NCBI GenBank assembly: GCA_000827495.1
Contig: KN817535.1
Coordinates: forward strand, 361,631-425,630
Direction of reading: 5' to 3'
Source of the DNA: Hypholoma sublateritium FD-334 SS-4
Lineage: Eukaryota > Basidiomycota > Agaricomycetes > Agaricales > Strophariaceae
DNA: 64,000 nt
The notes below the pieces were generated by a model, which worked only from the letters and a program-made list of their open reading frames with translations, ran no database searches and had not been told where the DNA came from. This document shows positions 54,333-64,000 of this stretch, piece after piece (position 1 is the first letter of the stretch; the number at the start of each line of letters is the position of its first letter). A program made the position numbers and the translations under genes.

Positions 54333-54980
54333 ATTGTTTAGTAGGTGCATTTAGTAAATGCGATAAAATCAGCCTAGCGTGCGATAAAAATAACTTCTTC
54401 GATTCGACGCCCTGTTTCTCGGAAACAGTAGGTTTAATTCACTGAATTCTAGTCGACAATTTTACGTGGGTTTATACTATGAAAAGAGCTGAATACGCTC
54501 AAAAGGGGTGGTGGACTGGCAAGCGCTAGAAAGGTAGAAAATTGCAATGACTGCGCATCCCAAATATGTGACGCGGAAAATATATAACATAGATTCCACG
54601 GACCGTATTGTCACGCACAAGCGCGGAGTGCAGATGGTGCGCATAGGATGAATGGAAAATGATGCAGAGATCGATGTACGCACCTCGTAATACCTGAAAC
54701 ATGAAGTATTCCAGAAATTGTTAGTGACAGGCGCGATGCGGTCGAATCTACTATGGCAGAAAAGGCGAGATGCGTAGATTAGAGCACGGCGGCGACGTAC
54801 CTTAGTCTCTATATACCTCAAAACCTTAAGGTCAGATCCTCCTGTGTGAAAGCGAGAGAAGACACGGGTGTCGTCGGACGCGGGGGATGTCGAACAGGCA
54901 GGAGGGCTGTGCACGGCGCTATATTAGGCTCGGGCAACATGCACCATGGATGCCAGACTCACGGACGGCGGGCAAGAAGG
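54333..54980 (+). repeat. displaced 3' flank of F-box gene 4
   Basis: 54336-54630 matches 34903-35250 (downstream of gene 3). 54680-54980 matches 36530-36830. About 1.2 kb present between these two parts after gene 3 is missing here. No gene is supported, though the minus strand keeps splice-like signals in both copies. Confidence 0.75.
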
Positions 54981-57082
54981 CCGGGGAAGCAAGATTCTGG
55001 ACGGGCTCGCGCAATCTGAGCAGGTGGAAGGACAAATTCATGAACATGAGACGCACCGCGATGGTAATGGGGCGCAAACGCAGGGACCGACGACGAGAAG
55101 GGGGGCGACAGTGCATCATCGAAGGACGGAAACGCGGTCAGGAATATGCGAAATAAATGCTGCTTTTGGACCGCCAAGATAGCGTCGCGCAGTCGTCCGT
55201 GGGGGAGGGCCATCCTGAGCATCGACGACATATAGGTGTCAGCGCAGCGTAAGCAAGGCGGCGACAGCGAGCGCAGCAACAGGCTGTAGTCAAACCTAAA
55301 CACACACCGTCGGCCCATTGAGTACAATGAAACCGCGCGCCCAAGTGTCCAGCGTGTTGCAGAACCACTCGCCACAGCGCGGACGTACTATACAGGGACG
55401 GCGGGGTGGGCGGAATGACGGCGTGGCGGGGTGGAGAACGCGGTGCAAGGTGTGGCGGCGCACCAAAGAGTCTATGGAGCGGAGTAAACGAGGGATACGC
55501 TCGAAGTTCCGTGCGACGGTGCCAGAGGATGAGAAGAGCTACTGCGATAGGTCGGCGATAGACAAGATCATGATCAGGGCGACCACGATGATAGTGCCGG
55601 AAACTCCCGGGCCACTACCACGCACAGGCCACCACGTCGGACCGGACTGCTAAAATTACATATCCTGCTCATTACAAAGTACTACCGTCGTCGGCTCCAT
55701 GAATTCGCCACGAAGGACAAGCACCTAGTATTGCAAAACAATGTTATAGCCACAGCAGTACGCACACATGTGCACATTGTTCTGCGGGACACGGGGCGCG
55801 GAGCGCGGAGGGGATTCGATGCAATTTGCGTGGTAGCTAAGTTAGAGGATTCTAGAGCATACCATTATTAGCGCGATGCGTACTTGCGTGCCGCACATAG
55901 ATAAAAATGATAGATAGCGGAGAGGCGAAGGGACGACTGCATCAGCCACGGCCCACCATTCGCGTTACACGTCAGCACGACCTGCTGCGAACGGTCCGGT
56001 ACGCCGGCGTGCTGCGGTGCGGATGAGCACAATGTACACAATAGCAGAAATGAAGACCTACCCACTCTTTCTCCAGGCGAGCGGCAGCAGACCGTAGACG
56101 GGATGCAGTGGATATATGTGGTAAATGTAACGTTTATTTCAGCGACTGTCGAAATCATAGATAAGGCAAACAGACAGCGGTACGCACGGCGTGGAACAAG
56201 GGAGGTGTAAGAACCAGACGACGACGCTTCTAAGAAGCATTGCATGTTTCCTGCATGAACGGAGTGAGCCGAAACAGAAAGAGGATTGACTTACCATGAT
56301 ATTCGCACGATCTCTTCTCGTTCCTCGACGACGATGACAATCAACATCGGCTGCAACATGTCAGTCAACAACGCGGCATCGGTGACTTACCAATGCAAGC
56401 ACAAGATCTGACCTCCTCGCCAGCGTCTTCGAGTACATTCAGCTCTCCCGCCGGCCTTAGTTGATGTTGTCCCGACCCCTCCCGCCAGTGTGAGCGCGCG
56501 TCGGTGCCCGCAGTCGCGCACCGCTCAGGTTCCCTTGCTATCTTTCTTGCTTTCCGCGCCCAATGCGCCCTCTTTCACTGTGACTCCCAGCTCCAACCCG
56601 GTCCCCAGGCTGCTCTCACATTGTCTCGGTCCTTTCCAACGGCTTCGCGTTTCGGAGGTTTGCCCTGACGCGACATCCCTTGCCATTTCTTCGAAGAACA
56701 TTCCGTCCTATAATCAGCAGGCCGGGCGATCATGGTCATGGTGATGCTCGAACCTAGCGTTAGAGATGTAGATAGAGAGTGATGTAGCCGCATGTGATGT
56801 GAAAACACTTTTGTACTCGATAGCTCCGCGTCCTGTTCACGTCAGCGACTTGTGCGGTGATGAACCAGGCCAAGCGCAATGAGATATTCGTTAAGCGCTC
56901 ATCAACATCCCGCGTTTCTGGCGCTGCGTAGATATTATATCCGGTAAATGCCGGTCACCACGCACAGACCCGCTGCTGCGCGTTGTAATAAGCGGGCTGC
57001 GGCCACGATTGCCTTCAAAACTGTTCGCACTCAAGTACTCATTAATCATTCCTTGTCTTTCATATCAAGCGCTTCGTCAACG
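54981..57082 (+). repeat. decayed repeat modules upstream of F-box gene 5
   Basis: Contains an inverted-repeat module (55307-55404), an anchor (55609-55640) and a second anchor at 56950-56985 close to the F-box gene. The minus strand at 55868-56245 has a hydrophobic frame with a GTAGGTC donor-like site. It may be a remnant of a membrane-protein gene, but no family can be named. No intact gene. Confidence 0.45.
55307..55404 (+). repeat. inverted-repeat module, decayed copy L
   Basis: The right arm GGACGGCGG is intact. The left arm has drifted to CCGTCGG. The middle keeps AGTGTCCAGCGTGTTGCAG and CACAGCGCGGACGT. Confidence 0.5.
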
Positions 57083-58661
57083 ATGCCAGCCAATTCATGG
57101 ACGCCAATCCACGTGCTCAACACCGACATCCTCTTGTCCATATTCACCATGAATGCCGACATCTTCTCCGACAGACATGCTATCCATACCACGCGCATTA
57201 CCTCACAAGTGTGCCGCCAATGGCGCGACTTGATGCTCGATACACCATCCCTATGGGCGAGACTCCTTGATATGGAGGCACTCTATTACATCTCGGCCCA
57301 TGAATGGTGGAACGAACTTATTCGCCGAAGCCGGGACGCACCGCTGTGGATCAGAGCATACTCGGCCCTACATGCGAACCGCACCGACAGATCCAAACAT
57401 CTGAGGCAGCTCTTCATCGATATTATCCACGGGAACTGGCACCGCATACAGAAACTATACATAGACGACCACTATTCCGGTTTCGGGCTCAGCCTCGCGA
57501 TGTTGTGCTTTCCAGCACCGCAGCTAGAAGATTCTGACGGCTTTCTGCCAAAGAAGACGGCGCACGCCGAAAACCACGATCAAAAAAGGGAAATAACACC
57601 TATATTTGCAGGACATGCCCCTATGCTTCGCACATCCCGGTTCAGAGGCCATACCATCGCGGATCAACACGCTCCTTGGCTGCGAAATCTTTGTTCCATT
57701 GAACTCGATTGCGAGTATGGTCTTCGCGATGCACTTGCAGTACTCTCAGCCGCATCTCGCCTTCAAGATTTAAAAGCGTATGGAATAGTCGAGGGATATG
57801 TATCCAGGCCGCTTCCCACCGTCTCTCTTCCACATCTGAAATATTTTCAATACCACGGTTTCCCTCAGCCTTGCGCCACACTTCTGGATCACACGATAAT
57901 TCCTCTGGGATGCTCATTGACCATCCAGATTGTCGGTTACAACATACGTGAACTTGCACAAGAGATTCAGAGAAAACTTATTTCGGTTTTCAACATATTT
58001 ACCGATTATGTCGAGCGCTACCTGCAAGCAAACATATTCAACGCCATTCACATCTGTTATTGGTCAAATTGTTCCATTTCTGTTGGAATGCAGAACTGTG
58101 TTTCCGGAAGAATGCCTGCTCAATTTGTGCCTTCCGCTGCACAACACTTCACATTCAAATCAGGCTGAAACGATTTTTAACAAGCTAGCTTCAATGGATC
58201 TCACAAGAATCACATCATTTGATCTCAGAGGGGACGTATACTCGCTCGAACCGTTTGTCAAGTTCTTTCTCCTCAACCTTCAATATCTGGACACCATTCA
58301 CATCGACAGCAGCACTCTGCAGAGTTTGATGTACCTCGAACCGGAAACCCTCACACACAACACTAAGAACGTCATTAAGTTTTTCCCCTTCCTGCGAGTC
58401 ATTGTCGGTTCCGTCAATAGTCATTCCTTTGCCCGACAACTTAATGTTTTCGTGAAATTCATCCTATCAAGGGCGCGAAACGGGTGTTCTATCACCACAT
58501 TAGACTTGACAAGAACCGCACCTCTCAAGACCACACCTAACTTGGACGCGCTTGCGAAGGTCAAGGGCCTGAAAGTGATATATAAACGTTTGCAGATGAA
58601 GGGGACATTTGAATATAGATGCGGCAGCGGCAGCCGGCAGAAACACATCTATACGACTTAG
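57083..58661 (+). pseudogene. F-box gene 5, broken by one frameshift
   Basis: It starts M-P-A-N-S-W and has an intact F-box at about residues 9-66 (N-T-D-I-L-L-S-I-F-T-M-N-A-D-I-F, S-Q-V-C-R-Q-W-R, L-W-A-R-L-L-D-M-E). The leucine-rich middle resembles genes 3 and 4. The first frame runs on to a stop at 58168, but homology leaves it between about 58065 and 58110. It resumes one base out of phase as E-E-C-L-L-N-L-C-L-P-L (gene 3: V-E-C-V-M-S-I-S-T-P-L) and continues to G-L-K-V-I-Y-K-R and the stop at 58661. No GT-AG intron explains the shift. Either the gene is newly dead, or one base was miscalled. The first half alone could still make an F-box protein without its C-terminal third. Confidence 0.8.
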
Positions 58662-59190
58662 CTACGTATCCCATTGTGAACTTCTTTAAAACAAGTATCG
58701 AATATTGAGTTGCGTCGTTTTAAAACGTACCTGTCAAGCACATCCACACCAACGATAGCGTTGGTGATGGTAACACAGATGTGTTTGCGTGTCCAGAAGA
58801 TTGACACAAGGAGAATATAACAGGACATAGGTGTGAACGCGCCAATGCACCTTTAAGAAATCGACCAGCGCATAGCTTCTCCTTGTATTGACGATACGCA
58901 CGCTCAAGGCCCAGGCGCACGGCTGTTAACTCCGAGCGCGTATATGCGGCCGGAACGACGGCGGTGGCCAGTCTGAATCCAGCGCAGCATTGTCATACTG
59001 CCATGCGGGCCATACATCAACGTCCCATACTCCTAGAGAGCGACTGTGGCTTGAATTCGTGAACCATATCCAAAATATGAGGTGAGGAAAACATGATGTA
59101 GCCAGTACGCCACGCACCGTATCCGCACCCCCGTGCCCGACGATCAGAAATTACGCGCTCGACAGTCCTGCTGAGAGAGAATGACGTGAG
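58662..59190. other. intergenic DNA after F-box gene 5
   Basis: A perfect stem-loop CACCAACG/CGTTGGTG around ATAG is at 58747-58766. Otherwise no gene is clear; a minus-strand open stretch at 59017-59268 begins with a hydrophobic L-V-S-V-L-G-T-I-G-G-V-V-G segment. Confidence 0.4.
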
Positions 59191-59194
59191 CGGT

Positions 59195-60475
59195 TTATTC
59201 CTGTTGAAAAAGTAGCAGAAAAATGTACCTACGACGCCGCCGATCGTCCCTAGGACGCTAACAAGCATAGCTCGCCTCTCCAGCGCTCGTCAAAAATGCG
59301 GCTCCCCGCGCGATAGCACGAGCGCACGACTATCAGCGGGAATCTAACTCATCTCCGGCGTGCCCATGCGCCGCAGCACGCCGAGGAGCGTAAAGGAGAG
59401 GGAGCTGGGGTCCCGGTGGCATCAGCTACAACTCGCCGCTGACTCTTTTAAACCACCTAGTCCGCACGAGCACCAGCCAACGTGCACACCGCACGTCGTG
59501 AGCAGCGCGGACGTATGCTCTTCAAAAGAAACGGCGAGGGGGCTGGACCGCACGGCGAGAACGGACATGTATGCGTGCAGAAACAATCTGATAGCACGCG
59601 TGGGGCGTGGGGGCGGATAAGAGTTCCGCCAGAAGCGAAGACAGACATGCAGATGCAGAGAATGCGGGATGCCGCCAACACGGCGCCTTCGTCCTCCGGA
59701 CGCTGCGTAAAGGGTTGAACAGGTACGTCAGTGGAAGTCCGAGGGCGTCGAGCATAGAGACATCGCGACAGACGCACATGGGGGAATAGCCCATCAACGT
59801 GGCATACATGATATAATACATGCACGGAGGCTGGGCAGCGGACTGTGGCGAGCGGCGGACACCGCGTGGATATGGCGTTTGGCGGGGGACGGCTTACGTG
59901 GGACTCTGCAGAGGAAATGGCGCGTCAGCGACCGCTAAGCGTAAGTTAACGTGAAGAAAACAGGGTCCACCCCGCGGCGGGGACACAGGAGCGTGCATAA
60001 GACGACATGGCATATACGCGAGTCAATGCCGAGCGCACCCACAGCACCAAAACAATCGACACAATACACAGTGCGAAATCAAGCATGAACATGCGTGTAT
60101 TCCAGTATACAAGTATCTGCATACCGCGTATGTGACCAAGATTACAGAGTGCTGCGGGGTAGGCGGCGTGCCATCGCGGCAAGGGGAGGGAGAGAGATAG
60201 TTGAGGAGGAATATGACGACCACGCACCCGCGGGCGCGCCGTACGCGATCCATGCCTGGCCATCTGCGGGTTGCAGGCATCACGCGAGCACGGCACTCAG
60301 TACCTGCGCGGGCGCGGTATTCCAGCGTCAATGAAAGCACCGCGCTGGGAGGATGTGAGGGTCCTTACCTATCCCACAGCATGATACGCTCCGGCGTCCC
60401 TGCGTGCCGTACCGCAGTGTGAAAAATGGACGGAAAGACATTACGCACACAGTGCTGCTCGGAAAAAATGACTTG
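59195..60475. repeat. right-hand repeat family, copy 1 (incomplete)
   Basis: Starts with GTAGCAGAAAAATGTACCTA (59211-59230) and GACGCCGCCGATCGTC, then GCGGCTCCCCGCGCGATAGC. Later come GCACGAGCACCAGCC (near 59464) and AAAGAAACGGCGAG. The same order is found in copies 2 and 3. No intact gene. Confidence 0.6.
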
Positions 60476-62975
60476 AGGATGGATCCCTTTTCAAAAAATA
60501 GCAGAAAAACGTAGCTACGACGGGGCCGATAGTCCCCTAGGGCGCCAACAACGCCGCCCGCCTCTCCTACGCGCGCCGAGAAATGCGGCTCCCCGTGCGA
60601 TAGCACGAGCGCATGGCTCTCGGACGGTGCGCATGAACACACGCCCATATCGTTGTGCTGCACGGCTGAGGCAGCACACCGCAGAGCGCAAAGGCAGTTA
60701 TCTAAAATAAACGCGGTATCAGTGGCGGGCGCGACTGAGCGGAGGAGACGCACAGAATTGAGTGCTCACCTAGCTCCTGCGTCCCGACATTCCACAGCCG
60801 GCTTCAACCGAGAAGGAAATACAGGAAAGAGGGGCCGAGCGGCATCAGCTACCACTCGCCGGTATAAGCTTCAAGTCAGTCCTCACGAGCACGAGCCAAC
60901 GTGCGCAGCGCACGTCGTAGGCAGCGCGGACGTATTCACTGCAAAAGAAACGACGAGGTGGGATACGACGCATGAGGAGGGAGGGAGGTACGTATACGCG
61001 CGCAGAAACGGCGCGGATGCAGACGGGGCGTAGATAGAATACGGGACGTACGAAACACGATGCATGACGCCTTGCGCTCCGGACGGCATGATGAGGGGGA
61101 GAACAGCTACGTGCGTGAAAGTATCAACCATAAATTATATATATATAGGCATAAATCAACGCACCTGAAAAGCACAATTCTGCAGTATTCTACGTGCACA
61201 TCAAGATTGGGCGGGAGGCGCACAGCGCGTACATGGGGGCTTCGTGGTGGAATGGTTCGATGGGGGACCTGCAAGGGAACGGCATGTCAGCAACCGGCAA
61301 AGGTTATCCAGAACGATGAAACACCAATGTACTATCCCGTGCGACGCTGTCCCGCGCGTGCGGATGCAGGCGACAGACATAGGATAAGCATGAGCCACCG
61401 GCGGGCGCACCCACAGCCTCAAATATATCAAAGAAAATACACAGTATGGAATCACGCACGAACATGCGTGTATTCCAGTATACAGCGTATTTAACCAGAA
61501 TCAGAGTGCTGCGGGGTAGGCGGCGTGGCGTCGCGGTAAGGGGAGAGAGAGAGATAGTGGAGTAGGAAGATGCCGTCCACGCACCGAAAATAGGAGGTGT
61601 TGGCGTGTAGAAAGAGGACAGGACGACATGTCGTGGGTTGGTGGGTTGGCGGGGCAGACAACATGCGGAAGGGCCTATCATATCTGGAAATCATCAGTGA
61701 AAGATATGGTCTCATACAGAGGCAAGAAAAGTGGGAATGAACGGAATATAGGGTAGGGAACTGCGAGTGGAGACATCGGTCGGCCGCCAAACGCATACGC
61801 CGTCCGACTATACAGAAATTTTCAGTTCGCATGCAGATGTCCAGCATTGCGTGGTGCACCCGTGGTAATGCGGACGTATTTCGCAGGGACGGCGGGGGTG
61901 CGTGAGGCGTAGCAGCAGAGGAGATGATGGGATGAAAGTGGGATGCGTCAAGACGATGAGGCGACGTACGCACCACCACGACAACATCACGACGACCAAC
62001 AGCAATCGATGGCAAAGATCCAGCGCGAGCGGCTCGTTCTATGACAGCGCAGATGATGAAACGGGCGAGGATAACAAAAGCATCGAACTATTGTACTTTC
62101 CATGGGAGCGGGAAGTACACGCGATGCCTACGTCGTGGCTGCATTGCCGCAGGCAGGCTGCAAGCTGGGAAGGTAAACAGAGGGTTACGGTGGGATTCCG
62201 TGGGATTCAGAATATCATTGACAGGATCCACGCACGGACCACAGACACGGGCCGCCTGGCGCACCGGCATCACACGGCGTCCCTGCACGCCTATCTCCCG
62301 CTCTCCTATTCGAATCGCCGCGGCCATTGTAAATGATTGTCCCGATCGTACTCTATTTGCCAAAATCCAATGTAAGTAATATATACCAGGGCTAGAACAG
62401 TAGAATAATCTGGCCAAAATAATGCCTCTTTCATCCGTACACTTCCAAACGCCCCGCCTCCGCGCACGGTGCCTAATTCAACTCATGGGCATGGATAAAT
62501 CGCTGTACAGAGCGTGCTCACGGAGGCCGCGTGTTACCGGTGACCGGCTGCCTTCTCTTATAGGCAGTGATATACACAAGTAAATGATGGCCGGTCCACA
62601 CCAGGAAAGACACCCGCGCTTTGAATCCCGAAGATCAGACGCTGAAGAAATCAGATAACACCAACGCGAAAAAGCGCGCAGTAAAAGATATATTCGAAAG
62701 AACAGCAAGGAGCATAGCTACGGCAGCCCCAATAATGCGCTGTGACACCCAAAAGTCTACTGCCCCACGCGTGTCGACTCCCCTCGCGACAGCACTCGCA
62801 AACGATCCATCGCGTGGTCATCGCGTATGCCGATCTTCGATATGCGCATGCGCCGCAGGCACGTCATTCGGGTGCTATTTGTGTGGCCAGCCGCCGCTTG
62901 CACGTATCGCGCGAGTACGGGCAGTCGGTTCCTACGCAAGCTCATATTCCACAGCGGTCCATCTGAGAGAGAATA
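60476..62975. repeat. right-hand repeat family, copy 2
   Basis: The AAAAAATAGCAGAAAAACGT head near 60494 is followed by GATAGCACGAGCGCATG, CATGAACACACGCCCATA, CACGAGCACGAGCC (60887) and AAAGAAACGACGAGG. The copy also includes ATCAACGCACCTGAAAAGCA near 61156. It also contains an inverted-repeat module (61799-61895) and an anchor (62228-62256), linking this family to the rest of the locus. No gene supported. Confidence 0.6.
61799..61895 (+). repeat. inverted-repeat module, copy K
   Basis: Arms GCCGTCC and GGACGGC (with two more G) pair. The middle has AGATGTCCAGCATTGCG and GTAATGCGGACGTA. Confidence 0.6.
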
Positions 62976-64000
62976 ATGTGAGCGTTTGATTCCTGTTAGA
63001 AAAATAGTAGAAAAATGTAGCTACGACGCCGCCGATCGTCTCTAGGACGCGAACAAGCGCCGCTCGCCTCTCCCGAGCTAGGTAAGATACCGCCTCCCGC
63101 GATAGCACTGATCATCGTGAGTCAAGCACGTCTTCAGTGTGACCATACGTCCTGGCAGCACCGTCTGCGCGCCGCGCGGGCTAGCCGCCGGGGCGAGCAA
63201 CGCCGCGCATGAACACACGCCCATAACGCTGCGCCGACCAACTTCGGCCGCACGCGCAGCGTAAAGGCCGGTATATACAACGTGCATCTTATTAGCTCCG
63301 GGCGCGACTAAGCCGAGGAGGCGGAATAAATTGTGTGCTCACCTAGCGTCTGTGTGCTCCGTGCCTTAGCAAACTTTTAACGAGAAAGCAAGACAGGGAA
63401 AGATGGATTGGGCGGCATCAGCTACCACTCGCCGTTGACTTTATCTATGTAAGTACGCACGAGCACCAGCCCAACGTGCACAGTACACGTCGTGGGGAGC
63501 GCGGACGTAGCTTCTACGAAAGAAACGGCGAGATGGGCTACGACGCGTGGGGAGGTAGCAACGTGCATATATGCGTGCAGAAACGGCGCGGATGCAGACG
63601 GCGGGCAGATGTACAGGAGGCGGGACGTAATAAACATGTCGCCTCATGCCCTGGACAGCACCATCAGCGGGAGAATAGCTACGTGGGTGAAAGTATCAAT
63701 TATCAGTCATAGATACATATGGATAAATCAACGCACCCGAAAAGCACACTTTGCGGTATTCTACATGCACATCGAGATTGGGCGGGAGGGCGCACGACGC
63801 ATACATGGGGGCTTGATGGTGGAATGGAACGACGGGGGACCTGCAGGGGAACAGCATGTCAGCAACCGACAAAGGTTATCCAGCACGATGAAGGGACAGA
63901 TGTAATATACCGTGCGACGTTGTCCCGCGCGTGCGGATGCAGGCGACAGACATAGGATGAGCGTGAGTCACAGCTGAGCGCACCCACAGCGCTTGAAAAA
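62976..64000. repeat. right-hand repeat family, copy 3 (cut by the window end)
   Basis: Same module order as copy 2 at an offset of about 2.5 kb: the TAGTAGAAAAATGTAGCTAC head, the CATGAACACACGCCCATAAC block, CACGAGCACCAGCCC (near 63460), AAAGAAACGGCGAG, and ATCAACGCACCCGAAAAGCA. The GCATGTCAGCAACCG block follows. No gene supported. Confidence 0.65.

Overview
The window looks like nuclear DNA of a filamentous basidiomycete, most likely a wood-decay type Agaricomycete (Polyporales-like, by inference). The evidence is genes split by many 43-61 nt introns with GT-AG ends, a family of about 515-556 residue F-box/LRR-like proteins with the NADMF-type F-box common in Agaricomycetes, a small secreted cysteine-containing protein, and a Tnp2-type DNA transposase.

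Layout. 1-20 kb: a very GC- and CpG-rich block of decayed repeats. The clearest part (11.2-20 kb) is a head-to-tail array with a period near 2.2-2.7 kb. Its only intact gene is a small secreted protein at 6412-6717; the tail of a sister copy lies at 1-42, and one F-box remnant lies at 9512-9690. 20-22.3 kb: AT-richer intergenic DNA with two strong palindromic structures. 22.4-41 kb: four intact F-box genes on the + strand, separated by diverged copies of the same repeat modules; genes 3 and 4 sit in a tandem duplication of about 6 kb. 41084-54332: a 13.2 kb DNA transposon with 12-bp terminal inverted repeats beginning CACTG and an ATT duplication. It encodes a seven-exon, 1212-residue Tnp2/Plavaka-like transposase (- strand) and four other genes of unknown function. 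54.3-58.7 kb: the displaced 3' flank of F-box gene 4, then a fifth F-box gene broken by one frameshift. 58.7-64 kb: three diverged copies of another repeat unit, the last running off the end.

How it fits together. The locus reads as a birth-and-death F-box array. Units containing an F-box gene, a promoter-side anchor (core CCACGCACRGACCACC) and a 95-115 nt inverted-repeat module were repeatedly duplicated and decayed. A large CACTA-like element then landed 38 bp downstream of gene 4. The transposon also carries sets of small hairpins whose arms differ but stay complementary while the loop is constant. These, with the inverted-repeat module, are the least explained features here. All protein names come from motif recognition by eye, and no database search was run.
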